Assembly (NCBI GenBank): GCA_907164885.2
Contig: OU015490.1
Coordinates: forward strand, 229,686,391 to 229,750,390
DNA length: 64,000 nucleotides
Source: Dolomedes plantarius
Taxonomy: Eukaryota; Arthropoda; Arachnida; Araneae; Dolomedidae
Direction of reading: 5' to 3'
Shown here: in pieces, positions 1 to 12,718 of the stretch
Numbering within the stretch: the stretch's first letter is position 1
Layout of the letters: each line of letters starts with the position of its first letter
Notes under the pieces: generated by a model
Seen by the model: the letters and a program-made list of their open reading frames with translations, nothing else
Database searches by the model: none
Told to the model about the DNA's origin: nothing
Translations under genes and position numbers: made by a program

Positions 1-18
1 TTTATAAATATATATATA

Positions 19-1440
19 CACTCTGTCACAAAAAATATATGCACCCAGAAGGAAATGAGCTACTATCACGAAACATAACATGAATGTAGTGTATGACGAG
101 ATACACAAATGATTGCAAATTCAAAAGAACAGACTGTTTTAATAAGAAGATATCACAAGAAAAATTTTACAAATCAGTAAGTAGTAAATCCACATCTGAC
201 AGCTATATATACCGAAGCATGGCGTAGCATCGGATCAGTGAGGTCATCTATGACCTCCTGTAGAAGATCATGCCATAATCTTTGCAACTCGACAGTTATT
301 TCACCAGTATTCCGGGGCGGCTGCAGTTGCCTTCCCCTTACGTCCCAGACGTGGTGTATTGGCGAGAGGTCTGGTGACCTGGCAGGCCATGGGAGTACAT
401 CATATCCTTGAAGACATTGTTGGGAGAGTCGCGCAGTATGTGGATGAGCGTTGTCTTGCTGATAAATGGTACCTGGGCGACTTGATAGCATAGGCAGTAC
501 AACTGGCGTTAAAATCTCGTCCACGTAACTGCGTTCCGAGAAAGTGCGTTGAAGGACGACTACAGGTCACCGCGTGTCCCAAAAAATCGTTCCCCACACT
601 GTCACACCTTGTGTAGTCGCCGTATACCTCTCGACTACAAATGCCGGATCGGACAGGTAGCCTGGCCGCCTCCACACGCGTAATCACTGGTCATCATTAT
701 TGAGACTGAATCGGGATTCATCGCTGAACATCACAAGCCTCCAGTCGGTCATACTCCAGCTTGTCGGAGGTCGGGAAAACTCCAATCGAAACTGCCTATG
801 ATGTGGGGTCTGTGGTAGCGTAGAAATGGACGTCGGCTCCTTATACCTGCGTCGGCCTGTCGTCTCCGAATGGTTTCCCTTGATACCACGGGATGTCTGG
901 AAGGTGGTAAATGGCGTCGAACCGATTCTAGCGACGTTTTTGGTGCCGACATGGCCGCTCTTATGATTTCTTATCGCGCATTTGTGTTCCTGGGACGCCG
1001 TGACCCTCCGCGACGGTAGACTATCCCTTCCGTGATCCATTGTTGGCAATACCAAGCAACTGCTATATCTTTCCGACCGAGATGGTGGCCGATACGCCTT
1101 TTTGACCAACCTGCCGCTCTGAGGCCTACTATCCGCCACCTTTCAAAGACAATTTTCCCGCAATTGTTCGTACTGTCGCGGGTTACGTCTCAGAGGCATT
1201 TTTTAGTCCCAATACCGTCCATCCAAATCGACAGATTTTTTGAATAAACCTATGGCACGTGCAATCATGCTTTTAAACTCTCAAAGCTGCGTATGTCAAA
1301 GGCGTATAGCGCGCTTATCCTTGTCTCACTGGCGTCAAAATTTTAATCATTCGCATATCTCTCTCCAGACTACATTCCTACCAAATTTCCTGATAGTAAC
1401 TCGATTTCTTCTGGGTGCATATATTTTTTGAGACAGAGTG
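19..1440 (-). mobile_element. Tc1-like DNA transposon, inactive copy
   Basis: The two ends are inverted repeats of about 48 bp. The left end begins CACTCTGTCACAAAAAATAT and the complement of the right end begins CACTCTGTCTCAAAAAATAT. Each end is flanked by TA (17-18 and 1441-1442), the target duplication of the Tc1/mariner superfamily. The 1.42-kb length and the single minus-strand transposase remnant fit that family. The right flank is a short (TA)n run. Confidence 0.93.
174..1240 (-). pseudogene. Tc1-like transposase pseudogene
   Basis: This is the relic of the DDE transposase that would cut and paste the surrounding element. The C-terminal part (174-524) is open and shows the second catalytic Asp in QQDNAHPHTA and the block WPARSPDLSPI. 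The third catalytic residue, Glu in relatives (PIEH), reads His here (PIHH). The first catalytic Asp is in FSDESRFSL near 700. The parts lie in different minus-strand frames: 684-1139 carries one piece and 749-952 the overlapping piece, so at least two frameshifts are present. The N-terminal helix-turn-helix is not readable in one frame. The copy is dead; its ends could still be recognised by a transposase supplied elsewhere, which is inference. Confidence 0.9.
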
Positions 1441-1442
1441 TA

Positions 1443-1600
1443 TATACACACAAATATATATATATATATTATGTACTAAGCTTTTCTTGAATAAAATGAA
1501 TTGTATATACATTATAAGCACAATTATTTCTATTATGACATCGAAAACTTAAATTCTCATACGCTCGTGATATTTAGTCATAAACTTATACGGTACGAGA
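1443..1600. other. AT-rich spacer between two transposons
   Basis: This short stretch begins with a TA run and separates the Tc1-like element from the piggyBac element. I see no coding or repeat signal in it. Confidence 0.5.
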
Positions 1601-4041
1601 TTAACCCTATCACTGTATCGTTTCAAAATATACCCTGCTGTAACCTGGGTTCACACGGGCCCCATATTGTAATTTGCATAATTTATACGATTTACATCAC
1701 ATGAAAGTTAATTTTGCATTCATTTAATTGTCTTATAAGTAATTAACGATTATTCAGATATTTTCTTAAACAATTTTATTTATAAAACTATGAACATAAT
1801 AATTTTACAATCATATTTACAGATTCATTCTGGATTTCTAAATGTTCGCTGAACATACCTCAGAAATGGTCGTCTGATGTTCCGGGCAACACGGTATATG
1901 GCAATTAGTACTTCGGGTCTTTATTTTTCTATCCAAAGAACGTGGACACAGCTGGCACCGTAGCTTTTTATTTTGCTCTTGAATTCCGGGTCCGGATGGA
2001 ATTTCAATCCCCAAAGATTTCAATAAATGACGAACTCCAGGCTGCAGCAATTGAACGTTCTGAAGTCTTCTCTGAATGAGGTTATTGACCAGCTCTCTCC
2101 CAAGGTGTTTCAGGAACAATCGACGTCGATGGCGCTTCCCAGATTCCCAATCTGGATATTTCAAAATCCAAATTATGTATCCAGCAACATCTGCGCTTTC
2201 GAGCATGTTGAACCAGAACATCATAGGCCAACGGCGCATTTTTCGCTTGCATATGTACAATCTGCATGAATGGTCAATGATGTCAACTCCATATTTTGTT
2301 GCGTTGTAATGAATAATAATATCTGACTTATTTCCTTTCACCTCAATGATGTTTTTGTCATGATGCATGGAAGATAGCAAAATGGCTGCCTTCCCTTTCT
2401 TTGAAGTGTAGCTAACTAAAGTCAGTTGTTTACCAGAACAAAAGATAGAAGACTTCTCTTCAAGCTGACGATTTGGTAGTAACTCTTTTGGGACTTCTAT
2501 TTTTTCGAATTGTTCCAACCACTGTGGTTTTCACAGCTAGTAGGTCCTCTGCTAACTGAGCGCTGGGGAAGTAATTGTCCATGGTAACGTTGCGTCCTTT
2601 GTTCTTCCAAGGGTCAACTAATCGTCTGACGAGATCACAAACATTATTTGCTAAAAATGCAGTACCAGGTTGTCGTCCAGCATACACTTCTCCTATAAAA
2701 GGAAACGAAGTGGTGGAATCACAGTACCAAAATATTTTGATTCCATACTTTCCGGACTTACTCGGTATGTACTGTCGGAATCTGCACCGAACACGAGTTG
2801 CCACTAATAGCTCACCGACTGTCAGATCGTTTCCGGGATTGTAATATTTCGCCAGATTTTCGAGAAGCATTTGCCAGACATCCCGACAGGCAGCTAGTTT
2901 ATTTACATCTATTCTTTGTTTTCTTGTTGCATCATTGTCAAACCGACAGAAACGAAGCAAATTTTGGAAACTTAGCATAGACATTGTAGTCTGAAATATC
3001 AGTCTTCCACTGTCCAAAGACCACATTTCTTCTAAGCTTTCATTTGCAGATTTCTATACACTACCGAGTAAGAGTAATCCAATAAAAGCGTAGAGTTCTA
3101 TTTCATCTGTTTTAGTCCACTTCTCCTCATTTGCCGGATTTTCTTGATTCCAAGTTGCAATCACTTTTTTAGCCCTTCTATTAGTCTCTCGAACAATAAC
3201 ATTGATCATTTCAGATGTTATAAACATTTTTAGTGAATAAAATTTATAAGATACATTCATAGCATCTCCTGCTAATCCACTAATCTCTCGTAAAATATTA
3301 GCTGCCAAAGTTTGCACCGAACTAAATTTTTCTGTGGTCCACTTACGTCCTGACCGCGATTCAAAAGTATGTGCTTGATTCAACAGATGCGTGAATCGAG
3401 CTCTTTTACGAGATAGTGATTGTTGGCCAGTATTCTCGTCACATTCCGATTCAATATCGGTTTCAATGTTCGGATCTTGAATATTCGCGTCACTCTCTTC
3501 GGAATCAGATGATTCACCGAAGCTATCTATATCTACATCGTTTTCACAATCACTTTCTTGTATCATGCGTAAAGCATTTTCTAACGAAACTCTTTGTCGC
3601 GACATGTTACAGCTTCGAATAGCAGCTCTCAGCTGAGAGGCGCGCATCGAGAAAAATGCAAACACACCTGTCGCGTCACCTAGCGCCATTTGTCGGATTC
3701 CGGGAATAACATTTTTGTGAAACAAAAACTTTCGGACCTTGTTATTAATACGCGTTATCGAAAACACGTCATTGTTCCTAGCTATTTTTCATTCTTTTTT
3801 AATAGGTCCAATAGTCCTGAGACACCCCGCATAACGCTGGGGTCCGTGCGGACCCCAGGTCACAGAAATGTGACATATATATTTTAAATTAAAAAAAAAA
3901 CCAACAACCTCTGATATTTATGCAAATAAATTTTTACCGTGTGTTACATACATGTTAAGATGAGATGTCACTGGCTTAGACCCCTCAAAGTACGATATAT
4001 ATTTTTTGGCAACTTTGATAGGGTTACAGTGATAGGGTTAA
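1601..4041 (-). mobile_element. piggyBac-type transposon with TTAA target duplication
   Basis: The element is flanked on both sides by TTAA (1601-1604 and 4038-4041), the piggyBac target duplication. Its termini are a perfect 13-bp inverted repeat, CCCTATCACTGTA at 1605-1617 and its complement at 4025-4037. The right end carries a second, overlapping copy of the terminal motif (GATAGGGTTACAGTGATAGGG, 4017-4037), so the tip is locally duplicated. Further in, GC-richer blocks near 1630-1665 and 3815-3860 are also partly inverted and act like subterminal repeats. The 2.43-kb length is normal for the family. Confidence 0.95.
1838..3767 (-). pseudogene. piggyBac transposase (DDE_Tnp_1_7) pseudogene
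   Basis: Three minus-strand segments together cover a normal-length piggyBac transposase of about 600 residues. Segment 3054-3767 is the N-terminal part with an acidic stretch. It ends at an in-frame TAG just before KSANESLEE, where relatives usually have Tyr. Segment 2460-3026 continues in the same frame and holds RQYIPSKSGKYGIKIFW and the second catalytic Asp in VTMDNYFPS. A one-base shift near 2500 leads to 1838-2518, with the third Asp in GVDIIDH and a C-terminal Cys/His zinc-binding region (CQLCPRS...CHIPCCPEH). The usual first catalytic Asp position (TVDE in relatives) reads TVGE. The copy therefore has one nonsense codon, one frameshift and one lost catalytic residue. Confidence 0.93.
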
Positions 4042-4690
4042 AAGCAACCTATTAGGTTACTTGCTAATTTTTTTATATGGAATTCACGGCATGATAATAT
4101 CATTAATGCAAGAATTATTTTGATATAATATTGTTAAATAATTTAGTCTATTAGTGTTATTGATAAATCACTGACTGCAATTAATTATTCCCCATTAATT
4201 TCAGAAATCTGAGGGTTGAAAACATGGCTTTAATATAATTTTAATATCATTTTAATATATTTATCATTTCTGAAGAATACAACAAGCTTTGACTTTTCCT
4301 TCTTATTTTGTATCGAGTTACACTGGTATGCCAGTCCATTTCTTTTAAAAAATGAAATAAATAAAAATGAATGAATGAGGGAATTGAAATAAATGAAACT
4401 GAATGAACGCAAAATTGAAATAAATGAAACTGAATGAATGAGGAACTGATTCTATGAGAACTGAATTTACGTTTGAAAATTTACATCTTCAACCGACAGG
4501 TGATAGCATCATAATTTAAAATAAATGAATTTTTTTCTACTTTAACGCTATTAGAATTAAACTTCGTATAAAATAGTGTTAAAAACTTTTTTTAATTCCA
4601 ATAATCTTCGTTCAATGTTTTGTTAAATTATTTTCGTTTAGTTTTCGTAAAAAATGTAAACCATTGAATTGTATGTTTTATGAATGAGAA
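4042..4690. other. AT-rich non-coding stretch with short 31-bp tandem repeat
   Basis: I see no gene here. A 24-bp block, TTGAAATAAATGAAACTGAA plus TGAA, occurs at 4384-4407 and again at 4415-4438 (period 31), within a wider run of ATGAATGA-like words from about 4355 to 4445. Confidence 0.6.
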
Positions 4691-6270
4691 GCTGATGCCA
4701 TGTCTTCATAAGGCGTTAACGTAATATCAGTTTAAACTTTAAAAATTGCCAAATTTTAGTAAACTCTTGCTGAAACCTTAATGACACAATAGTCTCTATA
4801 ATTTACCCTTAGTTTACCATTCTAATATTTTTATTTATTTTAGAAATGTAGTATTATTGTAAATATAGCATTGTCCTGCACTATTTCTTTCCTGTTTCAA
4901 TAAGACATGAAATCAGAATATTAACTTAGGAATTGTCAAATTGTTGTTAGCACTTGTTGAAACTGTAATAGTTCAAACGTTTCTATTATTTATCAGAATT
5001 TTAACAATGTATTTTTTTTCATTTTAAAAAGTGTTGCATTCATGTAAGTAAGGTATTGCCGCGCCCATTTTTCCCTCTTTTAATAATAGATAGACTCAGT
5101 GTCTTAACTCAAAAATTTCCAAATTTTATTTACTACATTTTTCAACTTCAATAATAGCATAAATTCTGTAATTAATCTATTTTTAACACACTAGTGTATT
5201 TTTTTTTCATTTCATGACTGTTATAATCTAACAAATATGACACTCTCGTGTTCCAATTATTGCCCGCGATAGACTCAGATATATAGACTAAGAGTCTTAA
5301 ATTAAAAAATATGAAATTTTAGTAAATACTTATTCCAACCTTAATAATACAATAATTTCTATAATTAAAATGTATTTTAACAAACGAAAGATGTTTCTTT
5401 CACTTTAGATTTGGTTTGGTTTGGTGCACTATGGTGAGTTTTTACTCCAAGAGGGCTAATTTTCATTTTAGAAATATCCTATTCTTGTAAATATGGAATT
5501 GTCAAGCCACATTTTCCCTCTTTTAATAAGAGATGTAAGAGGCTGAGAGTATTTACTTAAAAATTTTCAAATTTTTGTTAATATTTGTTGAAACCTTTCT
5601 AATGCAAAAATTTCTAGAATTAATGGGTATTTTAATACAATAATGTACTTTTTGAAATTTTTGTAATGTTATATTCTTACAAATCTAACACAGTTGACCC
5701 CCGATTTTGACACTTTCATGATGCATAGACCCATAATCTTAACTCAAAAATTATCAAATTCTAGTTAACACTTGTTGTAACCTTACTAATTTAAATATCT
5801 ATAACCAATCCACATTTTAATAAAGATTTTATTTTAATTTTAGGAATATCATATTCTTACAAATGATGACACTGTCATGTCCCGATTTTTCTCTTTTAAT
5901 AACAGATGAAGCATTCTTAACTTAAAAAATATCAAATTGTAGTTAATACTATTGAAACCTTTCTAATACAATAATTTCTATAAGTAATCCGCATTTTTAC
6001 ATATAAATGCATTTTCTTTTTCCTTTTAGATATGCCGTATTCTTTCAAATAAAACATTGTCAGGTCCCGAATTTTTCTCTTTTCAACTATGGATAGACTC
6101 AGAATCTTCACTTAAAAATTGGCAAACTGTAGTTAATACTTGTTCCAACCTTAATTTATACGATAATTTCAATAACTGATGAATATTTCCCCCCCTTTAA
6201 ATTTTTTTTAAGTTTAGGAATATCATGTTTTTAGAAATATGAAACTGTCAATCCCCGATTTTCATTTTCA
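4690..6270. repeat. decayed tandem array, ~185-bp monomer, about eight copies
   Basis: Ordinary-looking AT-rich DNA here is a diverged head-to-tail array. The landmark CTTAACTTAAAAATTNNCAAA recurs near 4733, 4924, 5104, 5296, 5550, 5738, 5917 and 6108. Steps are about 191, 180, 192, 254, 188, 179 and 191 bp. Each unit then continues with GTTAATACTTGTTGAAACC, AATAATTTCTATAATTAAT, TTTTAACA, TTTTCATTTTAGAAATATC and CCCGATTTTTCTCTTTTAATA. The 254-bp step contains an insertion at 5410-5459. The edges are approximate because end units are more decayed. Confidence 0.85.
5410..5459. mobile_element. short insertion inside the ~185-bp array
   Basis: About 50 bp beginning TTGGTTTGGTTTGGTGCACT and ending AAGAGGGCTAAT interrupts one monomer. 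It is flanked by near-identical copies of the monomer words TTTCACTTTAGA (5398-5409) and TTTCATTTTAGA (5461-5472). This is the pattern a target-site duplication would leave. The inserted sequence is probably a truncated SINE or similar; I cannot name it. Confidence 0.5.
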
Positions 6271-7728
6271 ATACCAAAAAGAATATTATTATAACGAAAT
6301 CAAGATATTATATAATTATATATTTTTCGAATAAAAAAGGATAATAACTTTGATTGCAAAAAGTGCATGCATGAATTTAAGTAAATTCAGAGTAAATTTT
6401 TTGAAAATCATTGCTATCAAGAAACTCCTGACAAAGTTAAATAAAGATATTTTTAATACTGGGAAGATCCTCAAAAGGAAATGTAATTTTTTGGGGATGG
6501 GAAATTTTATGCCTCGCATCGTAATTGCAGAAAGTCACGAAAGCGGAATATTTCAATCTAACAACATATCCTCTGGTTCCTTCTAAGGATTGAGAAAATT
6601 TCATATTCATTTTGGTAAACGAAAACACCGTGGTTGCCTTTTTCCACGTTTCATTAAATTTCACCGTTGTAGAAGCATGACAGAGAATACCTTGTCATTA
6701 ATATGGAATGCAGAAAAGGCAGGGAAAAAAATTATTATGGCAGCACCTGCATTAATTCAAAGTTTAAATTTACGTACATTCCTGAATTAAGGATGCATTC
6801 ATTTTTTTATTAACGTATTCAATGAATAAAGTTTTAATTTGGCGTATTTAAAAAGAATCGATGAAAATATATTATAGACAATATTTTAAGCCACGTAAAT
6901 TATAGTTCAAATAGGAAATCTTGAATAAGAGTTTAAAATTATTTTTTTAATGCTTTAAATATAAGTTGAACAGACAATTTTAAAACTTAAACAGTTAACG
7001 ACATATTATTTTAGTTATAATGGCTATAAAATATATACATTATAATTAAAAAAAATACAGTATAGTAATTATAATTAAAAATAGTTTGTTATATTTATTT
7101 GTTGTAATATTCTTATGTAAATTGGGAAAACTTTGTTATTCCCTATATTTAATGCTTTTTTTTTGTTTTCACTAAATTGAACTTGGTAAATTAGGGGATT
7201 TTTTTTTTTTATAGGAAACATTTGACACAATGAAAATATTATTATATATAACGAATATTTGATCCAATTGTGTGAGAGTGATAGAAAAACTGTGCATGTG
7301 TGTATGGTAATAACAATACAAAGGAATTATTTCTCAGACGCCTTTGGGAAAAGTCCCAATGCCATTTTTTGCATGAATGCACTGTCAAATTACTTCTCAC
7401 AAAAGGATAATTTCATTAAGTATTTTTTCGTAAAAGGTGGTATCAATGTTATCATTTAGCCGCTTGTGGGATTATTTTCATATAAATGTACTTACAACTA
7501 GGACTATGGCTTGTAATTAACGGATTGTCCATAAAAATCTTTGTACTGATGGTAAAAGTCACTATGTCACAATTATTAAATTTCACATGTGAACTTAATA
7601 AAATGAATTTAGAGCATTTTACCTCTACACAATGATAGGACATGCTGCCGGTTTCAACAGACAAGGTTTCATCTATATAAATATACGGATTTGAGCTTTA
7701 CACTACTGAAATTAGTGCAAAAAAACTA
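6271..7728. other. AT-rich intergenic DNA, no supported gene
   Basis: Only short open frames occur (the longest are about 75 codons, at 6350-6586 and 6590-6790). They have no recognisable motif and overlap other frames on the opposite strand, so I do not call them genes. A slightly more complex patch at 6340-6790 is the only part not made of A/T runs. Confidence 0.5.
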
Positions 7729-7729
7729 C

Positions 7730-7764
<35 letters not shown>

Positions 7765-7785
7765 GTGTGTGTGTGTGTACCTACG

Positions 7786-7842
<57 letters not shown>
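7729..7842. repeat. compound (CA)n-(TG)n-(CA)n-(TA)n microsatellite
   Basis: The run consists of (AC) repeats, then (TG) repeats, a short ACCTACG spacer, (AC) repeats again and a (TA)n tail. The adjacent AC and GT blocks are complementary, so the single strand can fold into a hairpin. The open frames across it (7691-8074 plus, 7698-7883 minus) are translations of the repeat. Confidence 0.95.
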
Positions 7843-7851
<9 letters not shown>

Positions 7852-8490
7852 TACATCAGTACCAGAAATTTTACTGTCGACATTAGAACATAAACGGAAG
7901 TTTAGATTCCAGTCCCTAATATTTCACCTTTCACTGAAAATGTGCCTCTTTTCAAAAAAGTCTGTCCTTTTCAATATTCAACGCACTTCAAAAATCTTTC
8001 TGGAGAAATCCTTGAGCACGTTCCACCATTCTACTGGAGGCGTTCGGTTGTTTGTGTTTACTTCGATCCATTAGACGTTAGAATTCCGTAGTCGGTTATT
8101 TCTCGCGAGCGCGGAGCTTAAACGTATTGACAGGACATTAGAACGTGACATTGCAAATGATGAATGGAGCATTTTTATTTATTCTTGGATGCAGAATATT
8201 AGGCGAATGCGTCATCTTACACTTCTGTCATTCATATTTTTGTTCGGCGATTTGTGAGCTCGGGTGCTGAATTTTTTTTTTTAAATTCTTTTCCCATTTC
8301 CTCCTTCAAATCGATTTTAGAGCTCGCGTAATCAAACTTTTATTCTCATTTCGAATAAATCGGAAAATATTCTCTAGTTATTCTCAAATGTGACGTATTT
8401 TCCAAATCGGATTTCCGATCCATTCATTCACAAGTAATGAAATAACAAATATATATTTTTAAGTGACGTTGCATATTAGTAAACTATGCA
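7843..8490. other. intergenic DNA with a slightly GC-richer patch
   Basis: No gene is supported. The patch at about 8030-8150, containing TCTCGCGAGCGCGGAGC, is less AT-rich than its surroundings and may be a transposon relic, but I cannot identify it. Confidence 0.4.
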
Positions 8491-8547
8491 TATAGCATTA
8501 AATTATGTACCTAAGAGCAAAATTATACTCCGATCCGTTCTCTCCGC

Positions 8548-8587
<40 letters not shown>

Positions 8588-8680
8588 AGGACGCTTATAA
8601 TTTTCCTATATTCATTGCATTAAATTATATCTCTAAGAGCAAATGTATATTCCGATTCGTTCTTTTCTTTATAATATCAT
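8491..8680. repeat. ~121-bp tandem duplication around a (TA)n tract
   Basis: A block starting GCATTAAATTATGTACCTAA at 8495 recurs as GCATTAAATTATATCTCTAA at 8617. Both are followed by AGAGCAAA..TATA.TCCGAT.CGTTCT. A (TA)n run at about 8549-8585 lies between them. Confidence 0.75.
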
Positions 8681-8965
8681 GCTATATATAATACAAGCGC
8701 ATTTAATCCAAAGATTTATTATTTACATAAAATAAAATTAAATGAAAATTAAATTCCTAATCTAATAAAAAAAATTTGAAAATAGCTAAACAAACTTCTA
8801 TAGCTGATAAACATTCGCTGATATTTTCTTTGACATAATGTGCAATTCCTTTAAACTACTATTTACAACATTTTACTTAATTTTTTAATTATCTCGAAAC
8901 TAAATATTAATATATGATATTTAAAAGTTTCTCGCTTCAAAATTCTTACAATATTCACGTCTATT

Positions 8966-9597
8966 AATATCAACATTTAATAAACATTGAAATTCAAATT
9001 TATTTTAATTGCTATCATATTTGGCAACACAGATCTTCGTAAGTCCTTGTCTTCTTCAGATGTCCACCCTTTCAGATGATGTTGTTCACGATTAACTTAT
9101 CCCAAGAGCTTTAAAGTACTTATCTAGAATTTAGCTATTAGCCTTTCTCTGGGACTTTTTATAAAATTGAAATAAAAACCTTCTTTAAACTATTTTGCTT
9201 TAAAATCAATGGCATCTCTCCCACATCAGTCTGTTTAATTTATGTATTTTAATTATGACATCATCGTTTTAAATCAACACTTAATAAACATTTAAAATAA
9301 ACAAATTATAATCAAAATTATTTTAATTGCCATCATATTTGGCAATACAGATCTTTGTAAGTCCCTGTTTTGTTCAGAAGTCCACCCTTTTAGATGATAT
9401 TGTTCACCATTAACTTATCCCAATAGCGTAAAAGTACCTATCTAGAATCTAGCTATTAACCTTTTCTCGGGTCTTTTTGTAAGATTTAATTTAAAAAAAA
9501 AATGTTTAAACTCTTGTGCTTTAATATCAATTCTCACATGGCATCACTCCCCATTCATTCTGTTTACATTTATTCAATTCAATTATGACATCATCGG
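8966..9597. repeat. tandem duplication of a ~300-330-bp block
   Basis: Copy one (about 8969-9266) and copy two (about 9273-9596) share many landmarks in order. These include CAACATTTAATAAACA / CAACACTTAATAAACA (8971 and 9275), TTTTAATTGCTATCATATTT, GGCAACACAGATCTTCGTAA, TTAACTTATCCCAA, TATCTAGAAT and the end TTATGACATCATCG. The offset grows from 304 to 330 bp through small indels, so this is an old duplication. No coding potential is visible. Confidence 0.88.
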
Positions 9598-10185
9598 TAA
9601 AATATTTATATCTGCGTACTTAATTATGTATATTTCTATTTTGTTATATATGCATTATTGATATTTGAGTATTTAATTAAGACATAGTTAAAACATTTCA
9701 AAAAGGTTTTAATGCGATTTCAGGAAATGGAAGAAAAATATAAAATTTCGATGTCGCTTGATAATGGATGGGCAGCGATTAGGATAAGGAAAAAACAAAC
9801 TTTCTATACCCTAAATAATCGCAGTTTAGGGAATTAAGGAAATAGATGGCTGGGATTAAGCCAACGTGTGTGCAGAAATGGCATAAATACGTTTATTCAG
9901 TTTTACGGCAATGTACTAAACGGTATAAAAATTTCAAATAGATAATGTTTGTCTAGTAAATATTTTAACAAAAAGTCGCATATATGTAAAGGGTATATTA
10001 CTCGTTTCTTCATTTAGACATGAAGGTGAATAAACTGTGACATTCAGAGCGATTCTAAATAGATTTTAAATTATTTAAGTTGGTTTGCAGTAAAACTGTT
10101 AAATTCAGTTATCCTTTTTTTTTTTATTTTCTTGGATAAAGTTCATTATATAAGCCGTTAATTACCTTCTTTTGATTTAGCTTTG
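9598..10185. other. AT-rich intergenic DNA
   Basis: I see no gene, inverted repeat or tandem repeat here beyond simple A/T runs. Confidence 0.5.
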
Positions 10186-11224
<1,039 letters not shown>

Positions 11225-12370
11225 TTAGCCTTTTACATTGTGATTTATCAAAACACAAGATTTTTCACAAAACAGAAGAAAATAGTACATATGTGTACAC
11301 GTGTGCAAAATTTTTTAAACTGTGTGACCCACTTTCTCTAAAAAAATTACTATATTAAAAAAAACCTCGACCGCTGTGAACATTTTTTGGTAGAGGCAAT
11401 ATTTTTAAATTAGGAAAATGGTAACAAAAAATAGGAAAAATCTAAAATAAATGACAACCTATTTTATTGTATTTTGCTCATTATTGTAAACCCGTCTGAC
11501 ACCTTATTTAGCAATATAACATCATATATATTTTTAACATACACATATATATCTATGCAAATAATTAAAAATATGTTAGTATAAAATACATCTTAAAATA
11601 CATTTTAAATTAAATAATGGAACATGACATAAATTTACTTTAAACTTTCCTTGATCCCTCTAGCTTTTTTGGCTACTCAAACCCCTCCCCCTATGGGTCC
11701 CAACCCACAGTTTGCACACAAAATTGAAAAATAATGTACTAACAACTTTTCAAATAAGATTAGTTAAGATATTATTTTTAAAGGAAATGGTTCTTTTTAT
11801 GTAAATATTATATAGTTTAATTAGTAAATTAACTATTGAGTGTGTATTTAACTTCATTATTTGTCTTTACAGATTTGGCATCATTAAGTCAGAGGCATGA
11901 AATCTCAATTTTTCTCTTTTAGAGACTTTAAAGGTTGACAAAGCTTACAATCCACGACTTTCCGAATGATAAATTGAAAACTTCACTTGTTTTCGTCTGC
12001 AAAATTTATGACAAGTTCGTCATCTATAAATTTTTTACTTTCTCTTTGGTACATGGTCATAGGAATTTAGAATGTAGAAATAAATTTTCCTTTCAACCAC
12101 GTATACAAAATCCATTGACAGTAAATACTTGTATTTTTTTCTATCCTCATAAACAAAATTATTTTTCATCTCTCTGTTAATCTACTGGGTAGAGAAGTTT
12201 TTGATTTTTTTGTAAGATATATTTTTTATCACATTTTATCAAAATTAAAAACTTAACTTAATAATAAATTTTATCCAAAAAAGCCTTTATTTAAAAGCTT
12301 TATTCTATGTTTTAATAAAGTAAGTGCTCAGTAAGGCTATACTTTTGTTAAAAGTGCCAATGATTTATAA
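11225..12370. other. AT-rich intergenic DNA
   Basis: There is no supported gene. A GC-richer fragment at about 11650-11720 (ACCCCTCCCCCTATGGGTCC) resembles a transposon terminus, but I found no matching inverted partner nearby. The frame at 11935-12180 (81 codons) shows no motif. Confidence 0.45.
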
Positions 12371-12371
12371 A

Positions 12372-12718
12372 GATCAATTATGTCGTTGTTGTTTGCCAAT
12401 ACGGGGCACATGTCCACTTAATTCCCGAGAATCGTTGGTGAGGGGAAATCGTTCGCGAGATCCCCTCACCAACGATTGGGGAACGCTATAGGTGAACCAA
12501 CACCACCTCGTGTTGCCACCTCAATTTTGACCGAGAAACTCCAGAGGTGAGGTCTGCGAGCATCCTACCTTCTCCTACCCTCTCTGACATCAGAGAAGGC
12601 CTTCTCGGTCTACGTATTTAATGTGTATCCTGCCTATACATGAATGTACATTTAAGGACATTGTTGAGATTCGAACTTAGCACCACCACTAGGCTAGCTT
12701 GGGCCCCGAGTTTAATTG
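12372..12718 (-). mobile_element. tRNA-derived SINE-like relic with a strong hairpin
   Basis: Read on the minus strand, the head (near 12716) has an A-box-like TAGCCTAGTGGT and a B-box-like AGTTCGAATCT. They are only about 20 nt apart, shorter than in a tRNA, so part of the tRNA region is missing. The body is clearly less AT-rich than its surroundings. It contains a perfect 16-bp inverted repeat at 12431-12446 and 12461-12476 (ATCGTTGGTGAGGGGA and its complement) with a 14-nt loop. The exact ends and a target duplication were not found. Confidence 0.55.
12431..12476. repeat. perfect 16-bp inverted repeat (hairpin)
   Basis: Arms ATCGTTGGTGAGGGGA and TCCCCTCACCAACGAT flank the loop AATCGTTCGCGAGA. 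The stem is far more GC-rich than the background. Confidence 0.9.

Noticed and set aside
6350..6790. Two consecutive plus-strand frames that might be exons
   Set aside because: No motif, no clear splice signals, overlapping open frames on the other strand, and composition like the surroundings.
11650..11720. Possible hAT-like terminus
   Set aside because: No inverted partner or target duplication was found within the surrounding kilobases.
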